64,000 nt of DNA, taken from the NCBI GenBank assembly GCA_904066235.2, contig CAJFCV020000006.1:1488001-1552000 (forward strand), in the 5' to 3' direction. Positions 10,520-21,200 of this stretch are shown piece by piece. How positions within the stretch are numbered: the stretch's first letter is position 1; the number at the start of each line of letters is the position of its first letter. The DNA is from Bursaphelenchus xylophilus (lineage: Eukaryota > Nematoda > Chromadorea > Rhabditida > Aphelenchoididae). Both the position numbers and the translations under genes were made by a program. The notes beneath the pieces are model-generated. The model was not told the origin of the DNA, did no database searches, and saw only the letters and a program-made list of their open reading frames with translations.

Positions 10520-12180
10520 TCGTATTTTCAGCACAAAAATTGGGGAATTGTAAAAAAAGTTTCGTAGGGTTTGACGTAAATTGGAGATGAGTCATGAATT
10601 TGATGTGGGATAAAGTTGCGAAAAGACGGACTGACGTTGGATTTAGGGCAGGTGGGGAAATAAGAAGGCTTTGAGATGGAAAAACGGAAAGTTATAAAGT
10701 TTTTTACGTTATACTACACTGACAAGGAAATGGTTTGAACTGTCCGTGAGCTTTCAACATGAGACCCACAGATTCTGAAAGAGCGCACAAAATTTAGTAG
10801 GAATCCGTTTTCCATTTTTGCCGAATGGTCTTGGGACGGTCGATTTTTATCGACCGGTTTTAATATGCTGATGTTACAGTAATCTTAGAGATTTGGTTTT
10901 CAGAAAATTGAATGCTCAATCACCAAAAACGTACATGTCCAGAATTTCGGGTCAGTACCTCTTTTTATGATGCCGTGAGGCATAAAATTCCAAAAAGGAC
11001 AAATTTATGCAAATTTATACCTTCCGGGCAGAATTTGGAAAAAATATTTTGGGCGTTTGTTAAACACATGTCCAGGGTCATTTTAAAATAAAAAACTCAA
11101 AATTGACTTTTTCGTAAATATGCACGCGGTCAACTATACGCTGACGCAGGGATCCAAAAATTGTCTTTTCAACTTTTTTTGCGAAATTTTAAGAAAAGGT
11201 GAAAATTTGGCAATATTCTTTCCTGGGAATCCAAAAAAATTTGCAAGTTCCTGGAAAACCTTCTGGAATGGTCCAAAAACATCTTTACCATACCAGAAGA
11301 CTGACAAATGGTATCATTGAAAACTCAACAATGTTACCAAATTGTCAACTTTTCTTGAAATTTTGCAAAAAAAAATCTGTAAAACACTTGAATAAACTTA
11401 AAAAAATTTTTTATATAGCTGTAGAATACAGTAACCGATATGTATATTCAAGCCGAGTATATCCGTTCCGGCTGGACTCGAACCTCCAAGACCTCCCTCG
11501 GCCAAAAGATTTGTGCGTGGAACTTTTTCCACTAGACTATTTGGTGACGCTTTTCTTTGCCTTCCGGTTCGTCTTTTTTCTCTTTCCATTCTTTTAGTCG
11601 GGTTTTTCTGTCGATATTTCTCGTCTCCCAAGACCATTCGGCAAAAATAGACAACGGATTCCTACTAAACTTTGAACGCTCTTTTAGAATTTGGGGTTCT
11701 CATGTTGAAAGCTCACGGACAGTTCGAACCATTCCCTTGTGAGGGATCTGATCCAGTGGCAAAAAACGTGCCATTTCAGATCCGGGAAGTATCGAAAAAT
11801 GTGGCAAAATACCTCCATCTCCAAGTGAAAAAACTCCGATTTCAAATGCGTTCCCGCTCTATTTGCAAGGGACCTTCAAAACGGAGTTTTTTCACTTGGA
11901 GGTGGAGGCATTTTGCCACATTTTTTGATACTTCCAAGATGCAAAATGATACGTTTTTTGCCACTGTATCAGGTCCGTCACTGTAGTATAACATAAAAAA
12001 CTTTACAACTTTCCGTTTTTCCACCTGAAAGCCTTTTTATTTCCCTCAACCTGCTCTCAATCCAACGACAATCCGTCTTTTCGCAACTTTATCCCATATC
12101 AAATTCATGACTCATCTCCATTCTACGTCAAACCCTACGAAACTTTTTTGCAATTCCCCGATTTTTGTGCTGAAAAACAT
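10520..12180. mobile_element. Palindrome P2 with a CAGTGGGG-type element in its right arm
   Basis: Left arm (about 10520-10850) and right arm (about 11620-12180) are inverted copies. For example AAATTGGGGAATTG near 10539 matches CAATTCCCCGATTT near 12150. The right arm is interrupted by a fold-back element (about 11739-11983) of the same family as the centre of P1. The left arm lacks it and reads TACACTGACAAGG at about 10715. The roughly 770-bp centre contains the tRNA-like relic at 11465-11548. Confidence 0.75.
11465..11548 (-). pseudogene. tRNA-like Pol III element (relic)
   Basis: On the minus strand a perfect A box (TAGTCTAGTGG, 11539-11529) precedes a perfect B box (GGTTCGAGTCC, 11484-11474) with 44 nt between them, about 10 nt longer than in a plain tRNA. 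T-stem pairing is poor and no convincing anticodon arm forms. I read this as a tRNA-derived relic or SINE head. Its 3' flank is not obviously related to that of the 5.7-kb element. Confidence 0.45.
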
Positions 12181-12693
12181 TTCAACCAGCTTCATTTGCA
12201 TAATCCCAATGAGTAACATGCTCATTCTGTCGTATTTAAGAGGCCAACCACCTGTTTTTATATCACTGCTCGGACAATTCGACCATTTTATATCGTACTA
12301 GGTGATTAAGTTGTATTTTGTTGAAAAATACATGGCTTTGTGTATAAATCTTGAGAATTTTGGTGAGTTATTAAATTTGAGGCCTTGATAATGTATCAAG
12401 AACCATGCAGCGTGTATTTTACAAAGGTTTTTGACATCAAAACCCCGAATTTTATCTTATTTTAGGTTTTTTTTGAAAAATTTGGTTTTATCTTTCTCCC
12501 TTCTTAATCGAATGTTGTTTATGCCCTTTCATAAAGCTGGAAAGGCTTTGTCAGAACGTATTTTACCAAATTCCCCGCCCTATCCTCGCTTCCCAGCTAA
12601 TTTTACCTTGTTTTAGGTCACTTGAAGTCGGTCTATACTAAGCTCCACAAATCCAAGCCCAAAATTTCGCAACCCGCCAAGGAAGAGGAGACC

Positions 12694-13912
12694 ATGTCGG
12701 GCGAGGCGTTGGTCGAGTTCCAGCAACAGTTTAGCAGCAGTCGGCGCGCGGGCCGCCGAAACGCGATGGGCGATTTGGGGCTGGAAGGAGTGGACCCGGG
12801 AGCGCACAAGCTGGCCGATGAGTTCGAGAAAATGGGAAGGGACAGTGCGGAGCAGCCCGGCACGTCGACGCAAAAAACTGGAGGTAGGTTTGCCTTGAGG
12901 GAATTCGGGAGTTTCCAAAAATTTCGATGAAAGTCAAAAAAATTTAGAAAATTCCAAAAAACATGTCATTATGACGGGTTTTTTACAAAATTTTCGAATA
13001 TACTGAGATCTCAAGGATCGAAGGTCTTATTCTGTTGTTTAATTTTACACTAAATTTTTATTTTATGTCAAAATTTGCATAATTTTCGAAAAGCCCCAAA
13101 ATCAAAAAAATGCCCAAAAAATCGGTCATGATGACAAATTTTGGAGCAAAATTTGACATGAGATTAGAGACAATACTTCGCTCTTCAACTTGGATACCAT
13201 TTATTTGTTATGTTTACAGTTAACAACCGAAAAATCGACCGTTTTTCCAAAAATCCCATTCCTCTGGGATAATGTCCAAAAAATCGGTCATGATGACAAA
13301 TTTTGGAGCAATTTTTACCATTACATTAAGCGGAATATTAAGCTTTTCAACCTCGATACTATTTGCTTACTCAATTTATAGTAATCGACCGAAAATCGAC
13401 CGTTTTTCCAAAAATCCCATTACTCGGGGATAATGTCCAAAAAACCGGTCATGATGACAAATTGTGGAGTAAATTTTGACACGAGATTAAAGGAAATACT
13501 ACCCTCTTTAAACTAGATATTATTTCTTTATTAAATTTTGTGTTATCGACCGAAAAATCGACCGTTTTTCGAAAACTCCCATTCCTCGGGTATAATGTCC
13601 AAAAAATCGGTCATGATGACAAATTTTGGAGCAAATTTTGACCTGATATAAAATAGAATGCTATCTTCTTGAGCCTCGATACCATTTACTTTTATGTTTA
13701 TAGTTATCGACCGAAAAATCGACCGTTTTTCCACAGATCCCATTTTTCTGGGATAACTTCCCAAAAATCGGTCATGATGACAGATATATCAAAAATCAAC
13801 TCTTCAAAATACCCTCAAATTACTCGTCAGGCTATTTTACACTAGAAAATATCAATTTCCCCCACCATGAACACTATTTTATCGGCTAAATCGTCAGTTT
13901 TCAGATGAATGA
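12694..13912 (+). CDS. cAMP-dependent protein kinase inhibitor (PKI family)
   Basis: Two coding exons, 12694-12883 and 13905-13912, give a 65-residue protein; the intron splits the codon before the last two residues. Residues 17-27 (SRRAGRRNAMG) match the PKI pseudosubstrate, with the R-R-N-A core followed by M rather than I. The aromatic residue seven before the first pseudosubstrate arginine, which inserts into a pocket of the PKA catalytic subunit in known PKIs, is present as F. The family acts as a tight inhibitor and nuclear exporter of PKA-C. The leucine-rich export signal is only partly recognisable (KLADEFEKM). An acceptor (TTTTAG) ends at 12616, and the frame stays open from there, so either a spliced leader is added with translation from 12694 or an upstream exon extends the N-terminus. 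AATAAA signals lie near 14197-14215. Confidence 0.75.
12955..13785 (+). repeat. Tandem repeat in the PKI intron, period about 160 bp
   Basis: Five to six copies, each with AAAAAATCGGTCATGATGAC followed by AAATTTTGGAGCAA, then a CGACCGTTTTTCCAAAAATC block. The palindrome GTCATGATGAC starts at 13124, 13287, 13448, 13610 and 13771, with a diverged GTCATTATGAC at 12965. Confidence 0.88.
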
Positions 13913-14300
13913 CATCCACTTTTCCCTCAATCTTTCGATGAAATCAAACCCGGAGCCCGTTGTGGCTGGTCCAATGCAATTACATCGACACTAATGTAAT
14001 AATTGTCTATTACAACCCTGTCTACGGTTATCTTTTCCCTGTATAATACGTTGTTTGTCTGATTTTTTTTTTTGGATTTCTTGCCGATCTTCGTAGTTTT
14101 TTCGACTAAATTTTTCGTTTCTTTACTTAAGTTTTTTGCCACTGCGTAGCGAGTTCTTCCCGTTTATGGTCTCATTTTAGTTGTTTTACGATTGGATTTA
14201 ATAAACTTTATCGAATAAATTATGATTTGGTAATCACAGGGTAGTGTAATATAAAAATATGGCCAAATTATTACTTTTCAAGGTTCAAGTAGGGTAAATT

Positions 14301-14349
14301 ATGGTATCATTCGAAAGCTGACATTTTCAGCTTTCTAATGATACCATAA
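14301..14349. repeat. Hairpin between convergent genes
   Basis: ATGGTATCATTCGAAAGCTG and CAGCTTTCTAATGATACCAT form a near-perfect inverted repeat around a short loop, located between the convergent PKI and aminotransferase genes. It could be a tiny fold-back element or affect 3' end formation; the sequence does not decide. Confidence 0.7.
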
Positions 14350-14489
14350 ACTTGGCATTTCATCCTTCAAAAAATCCAAAAAAAAAAATTTTTTGGAAAA
14401 ATTTCCAAAATTTTAGTCCTACTATAATATCGCTGATTTCCAGCGCAAAAAATCTCATTTTCGAACTGGAAAAGCTTCTAAAATACAGC

Positions 14490-17323
14490 CTAAGGCTTGT
14501 TGAATTGATTGAGAATCTTCACAGCCGCATCCAAAGTCTCGTCCTTCTTGAAAAAGCACAATCTTATAAAGTGATCGTTGCCTTTCTTGTTCTCCGGCGA
14601 GTAAAATGCCGATGGCGGGATTGTCGCGAGGCCCTAAAATTTGAGATTTACCGCACACGCACCCTTCAACCCCACCTTCTCTCTGGTCAACCACCGCACA
14701 AACCGGAAGTCCAGCTCGTCTTCGGTGGTGTTTCGGAAAGGGCCATCTGAAAGAGCAGCAACTGATAGATAAGTCAATTTCCGATGGTCATAGCAAGAAG
14801 AACATACGAGAAATCAGTAGGTTAAACAAATGGAGATGTAAAATAACGTCTATTTAGCCAGTGGTAGTAAGTCCTAACGATCATAACAGCGTATTTTACC
14901 CAAAAATCCAATTTTCTTCACCTTGACGATCTAGATGAAGATGGTGGTTGGTCCCAAATTTTTCACTTGGTTATGTTCCCAAACTAGTCAAATATTCTCA
15001 AAATCCTCAATAACCCATTTTGAATCCATCAAACCCACTAAAAACTCCATATTTTATCCAAAAATCCAATTTTTCTTCACTTTATCCATCAAGATCAACA
15101 TCGGCTCCAAATTTTTTAATTCTTTTTTGTCCTAAACTAATAAATCATTCTCAGAACTTTCTTACCAACTTTAAAAACAATCCACACCACAAAATCATCC
15201 GTATTTTACCAAAAAAATCCAATTTTCTTCACCTTGACCATCAAGGAGAAGATCGGCTCCAAAATTTTTAATTCTTTTATATCCCAAACTAGCCAAATAT
15301 TCTCAAAATTACTCATGACCAATTTCGAATCCATGAAACCCGCTAAAAACTCCATATTTTCCCCAAAAACCCAATTTTCTTCACCTTGACCATCAAGGAG
15401 AAGATCGGCTCCAAAATTTTTAATTCTTTTTCATCCCAAACTAGCCAAATTCTCTCAGAACCTCCTACAACCATCTTAAAATCAATCCAACCCACAAATC
15501 TCCCCCAATTTTACCTATATGATCCATATCCGCGATGATAAAGTAGCCCGCCTCGGGTAAGATGGGGTTCATTCCGGCGTTCCTCAAATTCTCGGCTATC
15601 CGATTCCTTTTCGGCAGCAATTCCTCTGCCATCTTGGTGAACAAATACGAGTCCTTTCTATTGCCCTGATTGTACAATTTGAGCTCGCGTTCAAAGGCCC
15701 TCGCGACGCCTTCTTGAGTTGGGGTTGGGCAGGTGAAAACGCAGTTTTGATGGATCGCTTTTAACGGCTCGAGAAGCCTGGCCGGTCCCATGGACCATCC
15801 CAGCTTCCAGCCGGTGGCGGAGAAGGCCTTGCCCGCGCTGCCGATGGTAATCGTGCGCTCGTACATGTTGGGCAGACTCGCGAAACGGACCATCTCCGAG
15901 CCGGGGAAGATGTGCCATTCGTAGACCTCGTCCGCCACCACCAACAGATCAAATTCCTCGGCGATGCGGGCGATTCCCTCGAGCTCGGCGCGAGTATACA
16001 GCTTGCCGGATGGGTTGTTGGGGTTGTTCAAGATGATCATCTTCGTTTTGTCGGTGATTCGCGCTCGAATCTTCTCAAAATTGACAGCATAATCCGCTGA
16101 AGTTTTTGGATTTTCGGGCAGATCAAGAGCAATGGCGATTGGAACAGCTCCCGCCATCTTCACCTGAGGCACATACGAGTCGTACGCTGGCTCGAAGACT
16201 GAAAAAAAGCCCCATCATAGGTTGAACATCCTCCAATTGATCTAAATTTCAACAAAAAAAAATTTTAAACCACTTACTGATCACTTCATCACCAGGATTT
16301 AACCATCCCAGCATACTGTAATATAATGACAAATAAGCTCCGACAGTGATTAGAATCTCTTCGTTTGCTTTGATATTCACTCCCAAAAGCTTCGAATAGA
16401 ATTCGGCGAGGACTTTGACTAGTCGGGGATGCCCATAGCCACGGGTATATTGATGCCAATCAGTTCTTTCTGGGTGTTCGGAGACGTCTTTAAGGATTTC
16501 TCCCATGAATTCCGGCATTGGAGAGTCAGGAAATCCCTAAATCAACAATTTCAGAAAGGATTCCGGTTAAATTTTATATTGCACTAGCCTCTCTATCAAA
16601 AATTTATTAAGATGTTTCCAACTAAACGAATTTCAGCCAAGAAGCAATCTTCAAAACATTCCTCCATACCTGTCCGAGGTTCACAGCCTTGCATTCGGCC
16701 GCTAGAGTTGTGAATTCCACCCTAAAATTCGAAAACAATCAACGGATCAAGATCAACTTACCAGATGCTCGGCTTGCTCTCTCGCGCCACAAGTGATGGG
16801 ATATGCTTGCTCATTCTGGATGTCTGAAGGTGTAAGTACCTACCTGAAAACATAAATTAACACATTTAGAAAGATTATAAAATTTAGGTATCAGATGTCA
16901 AGTATAATATAAATTTAGTCGAAAAACATATCGGATTAAACTGAAAAGCTTTAGTAAATAGGAAGACAAATAAATAAACGCAATGCACTAGTTCTTATCA
17001 AAAACAATTAGTTTTTTTAATAATTTTATTACCTAAAATAATATTGTTCTTTAAAATTGAGAAAAATTAATATTTCCGGCAAAACTTGGCGCTAAAATTA
17101 ATTGAATGTGATGAACTATTTTTGCAGATTATAAGACTCCAAGCTCCTGATCAAGCACGTGACACTTATGAACGCGTCACTCGTCGGCTGTCACTCAAAA
17201 AACCTAAACGTTGAAAAGAGCAAGCAATCGAAAAAACTTACCGATGGATGGTCTTTGATAAGACGACTTTATCAGAGTATTCAAATTGTTGGAGACGGCG
17301 CGTCTGAAACCCGCGAGGCTCAT
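14490..17323 (-). CDS. Kynurenine aminotransferase (KYAT1/KYAT3 family), probable mitochondrial isoform
   Basis: Seven exons: 17323-17242, 16843-16762, 16721-16670, 16536-16278, 16198-15515, 14746-14676 and 14633-14490. Phases agree and the product is 457 residues, close to human KYAT3. It is a fold-type I PLP aminotransferase expected to convert kynurenine to kynurenic acid and possibly act as a cysteine-conjugate beta-lyase. Visible motifs are NNPNNPSGK, the DEVY pair that binds PLP, the Schiff-base lysine in SAGKAFSATGWK, and the carboxylate-binding arginine in HFIRLCF. Exon 1 starts MSLAGFRRAVSNN, and residues 1-37 lack acidic residues and are rich in R, S and N, like a mitochondrial presequence. 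A second methionine (residue 38, at 16814) lies just downstream of a separate TTCAG acceptor and could start a cytosolic form. The penultimate intron is taken as 42 bp because this restores the conserved EK-GLATIPPSAFYS junction. Confidence 0.9.
14892..15514 (-). repeat. Four-copy tandem repeat in the aminotransferase intron
   Basis: Units of about 151-158 bp begin near 14892, 15050, 15201 and 15352. Each contains CCAATTTTCTTCACCTTGA and ATCGGCTCCAAAATTTTTAA, with variation. On the gene's strand each unit carries a GGTAAAAT-type sequence resembling the real 5' splice site at 15514, so the donor region itself appears to have been duplicated. Confidence 0.85.
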
Positions 17324-18245
17324 TCACCAAGTTCAAGGTGGTTTTGACCCTGAAGATTCGAAAAAATTTGCATAAATTGCCAGAAATGTATACCGGAATT
17401 TTCATGAACACGACCTAAAATACAAATGGCTTCCAATTTTACTATTTTTAGAGAAGTGTACCTAAAAAACCAAAAACTTTTTCTCAAAAATAAAAAAACA
17501 AAAAAATTTTGGAGAAAAACGTTTTTTCGTTCGAAAATAACGTAGCCATGCATGTTTATTGCTTTCCGTCCACAAACAAATACTGTTTCTCATCTATCTT
17601 ATTCTTTTTCACTCTAAAATACCGCTTTTTGGGTTGGAAAAAATTAAAATTTATTGTTACCTCAACCTGTTACCTAAAATAAGGTCGTAGCTAGGTTTGC
17701 CCCCAAAAAATCTCAGCCTTTTCCCCATGCAATTTCAAAATAGACCCAACACTTTGTCTAGAGACCTTAGGATCCCCGTCAGACAATCATTTTCGCAAAA
17801 AAATTCAGCCGATATTACACTTGATCGATGGCCTTCCCGGAAATCGGGTTTTTATCGTTATCAGCAGAGACTGGGTGGTTTGAAGGGATGCCCAATGAAA
17901 GTCTCCGGGTTTTTTCTTTCGAACAAACGCAAGATCAAGTGATTTTGACAGTCCGTTGTGTCATGAACAAACATTTTCGCTAATTTTAGGTATCAAATCT
18001 AAAACATCAGACTGTAACTCGCTGAAATTTGTGGTCTTAACAAAGTTCCCGCGTTCATTCGACGTAGAATTTCATTCTTCATCTTTTGAGACCTTTTAAA
18101 CCCCTGAACTCTTTCGATATTCCAGTGAAAATTATGTAAAAGTCTATTTCATCCCAAAAATCATAACAAACTATAAATCTATTGTAATAAACGTCCGTAA
18201 CAAATGACCCAGTGCTATAATACTTCTATTACAATTGCGAATATG
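17324..18245. other. Intergenic, upstream of the aminotransferase and downstream of INTS6
   Basis: This is the 5' side of the aminotransferase and the 3' side of INTS6, both on the minus strand. I see no further gene. A GATATTACACTTGAT motif lies at about 17812. Confidence 0.45.
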
Positions 18246-21200
18246 TTAAGAGGTGTCGTCGGGTTCGGAGCGGGCGGGCGAAGATGATATGGACCGGGAT
18301 TTGGGGGGTGCAGAGTCGTCCAGCGACTGGTGGATGTGGTCCTCGACCAAGATCAGTTGATTCAATCGGGCAATGTCGGCGTCTAATTGTTTCTCTAGGT
18401 CGGTGCGGCGATGCATTGAGGCCTCCGTTTTGGCGAACGAGAGAATTTGGAGTTGTTCTCGGACTGAGGTCCGTTGGGATTGGGATTTGATAGTTGAATA
18501 GGCGTCATAGGCTAAAATAGAATGAATGTAGGTCAATCGGGGAAAAATTCGACGCAGATTCAGAGGGTTGTAGTTAGTTGGAAGTGATGAAAATGGAATT
18601 TGTTGATGAAAATGGGATTTTTTAGAATTTGAGGCGATTTTAGCGGATAAATGAAAGTTTCGAGGATTTTGGTGGATTTAGTAGAGAATTGAAGTGTTTC
18701 ATTGACGAATCAGGCTATTCCATTGATGGGCTATGAAGTTTCATCGATGAATTTGAGGGTTTCATCAATGAAATTGAGAGTTTTTGGTGGCAAATTGATG
18801 ATTTTTTTCGAATATCACGGTTATTTTTTATGAGTTCGGCGTCGGGGAGCGACGATTGGGGAAACCGAAAAGTATTACTTTTCTTTGATGTAAGTGTCGA
18901 AATTAGGATAATCGATGGCGCTGATTTCGAAAATGACATTAATTTTTTTGATCGTTACTATTTTTCTTAAGTAGTACTAAAGTAATAAAGTAGTAATTTT
19001 TTGATTTTTTTTCGCAAGTACTCTATTTCGGGGTTTTCGATAGTGTTGATTCCGCATCAGGACATTTCCGGAATTTGGACACTTCCGGAATGGCGGAATA
19101 GTGACACTTCCGGAATGGCGGAACAGTGACACTTCCGGAACCGGGGAAAAATCAAAGAAGAGGCTTAGACCTGCCGTCTGAACCATCTGACTGGATTTAT
19201 TGTTATTAATCTCAAAAATTTTGTTATTTTTTTTCTGATTGTTACTTTTTTCTTAAGTAGTAGTGTTAAAAAGTAATTTTTTGCGATTTTTCCAAAAATA
19301 CTGGATTTAGGGGTTTTCGAGGGTGCTGATTTCGAAAATCATGTTAGCTTTCCTCTTCATAGTACTATCTGGTACTATACAGTACGAAGTGAAAATATGG
19401 CTTTCGGCGTTAATGGTGTTGTTTTGATGCTTGGTACTCCTCAAAAACACGTTTTAAATAATTGGTACTGTTTAGTACTGTCTGGTACTATGTAGTACAA
19501 GGTGAAAATAGGAGTACTAAGGAACAGAACAACACCACTAACGCCTAAAGGCCAAATTTTTACCTTGTACTACACAGTACCAGACAGTACTAAACAGTAC
19601 CAATTATTTAAAACGCGTTTTTGAGGAGTACCAAGCATCAAAACAACACCATTAACGCCGAAAGCCATATTTTCACTTCGTACTGTATAGTACCAGATAG
19701 TACTATGAAGAGGAAAGCTAACATGATTTTCGAAATCAGCACCCTCGAAAACCCCTAAATCCAGTATTTTTGGAAAAATCGCAAAAAATTACTTTTTAAC
19801 ACTACTACTTAAGAAAAAAGTAACAATCAGAAAAAAAAATAACAAAATTTTTGAGATTAATAACAATAAATCCAGTCAGATGGTTCAGACGGCAGGTCTA
19901 AGCCTCTTCTTTGATTTTTCCCCGGTTCCGGAAGTGTCACTGTTCCGCCATTCCGGAAGTGTCACTATTCCGCCATTCCGGAAGTGTCCAAATTCCGGAA
20001 ATGTCGTGGTGCCGTTGATTCCAAATCAAAACATGAATAAGATTTTCAGAATCAGCACTATCGAAAACCCCTAAATCGAGTATTTGTGAAAAAGGTCAAA
20101 AAATTACTACTTTACAGTACCACTTACGGAAAAAAAGTAACGATCAAAAAAAATGAATGTCATTTTCGAAATCAGCGCCATCGATTATCCTAACTTCGGC
20201 ACTTGCATCGAAGAAAAATAATAATTTTCAGTTTCCCCAATCGTCGCTCCCCGACGCCGAACTCATAAAAAATAACCGTGAAATTCGTAAAAAATCATCA
20301 ATTTCCCACCAAAAGCTCTCAATTTCATTGATGAAACGCTCAAATTCATCGATGAAACTTCATAGCTCATCAATCAAATAGCCTGATTCGTCTGTGAAAC
20401 ACTTCAATTCTCTACTAAATCCGCCAAAATCCTCAAAACTTTCATTTTATCCACTAAAATCGCCGCAAATTCTAAAAAATCCCATTTTCATCAACTCTAA
20501 CCCTCCAAATCTCCTTCATACAGCCTCCCTCACCTCTGCTATGATTTCTGACCGCGCACCTGATCGTGCACCTCAGTTCGACCATCTCGATTCGGCTCAG
20601 AACCGGCGAATCTTGTTGGTGTTTCACCGGGTCTGCCGCGACTTCCGGCGACTCAATTTGATTGCTACAGCTTGGTAGGTCGTCCTGACCGAGCGGTAGT
20701 CGTATTCCGACCTTTTCCTCTTCTATTGAGGGCGATTTCTCCCTTCCGTAATCAAAACATTCGTCCAGCAGCTTTTGCTGCTCCTTTTTTTGCGCAATTT
20801 CTTCCTCGTCCTCCGAGGACGAGAACGATGAATCGGAATTTTCGCCTTCCTCATCGTCTTCGCCGTCATCGCTGCCGCGTTTTTTGCCGTTTCTGGCGTT
20901 CGACTTTTCCTTTTTCCTCGGCTCGGTTTTGATTTTCTTTTCCAGCCGCGCCCGCGTCATGTATTTTGGTTCTTTGTCGGGTACGTAGGCCGCTTCTTCA
21001 TCATCGGATGATGCTAATGGGACGTATATGCCTTCCACGACGACGCAACTTCCATCATCTTCGAGAATTCCGTTGAGATCACCGTTCTGTTGAGGTTTTT
21101 GCTTCTTGACGTACTTGTTCTAAAGTAGGGTAAATTAAACATGTTTTTACCGAGTTTGTAGTACAGTAAATGGTCTAAAATTTTTCACAGTCTCCTATCA

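Noticed and set aside
14634..14651. An 18-bp intron (GTAAATCTCAAATTTTAG) in the aminotransferase
   Set aside because: It keeps the frame, but a 42-bp intron from the upstream GTGGGG donor gives the conserved EK-GLATIPPSAFYS junction and a credible intron size.
17114..17203. A + strand exon-like stretch after TTTTTGCAG ending LSLKKPKR-stop
   Set aside because: Good acceptor and plausible composition, but no upstream exon on the + strand; it overlaps the region just inside aminotransferase intron 1.
20472..20533. INTS6 ending at the stop inside the palindrome (peptide GEGGCMKEIWRV...)
   Set aside because: Splicing at 20534 to 18511 keeps phase and supplies the missing half of the C-terminal domain, so the read-through tail is judged intronic.
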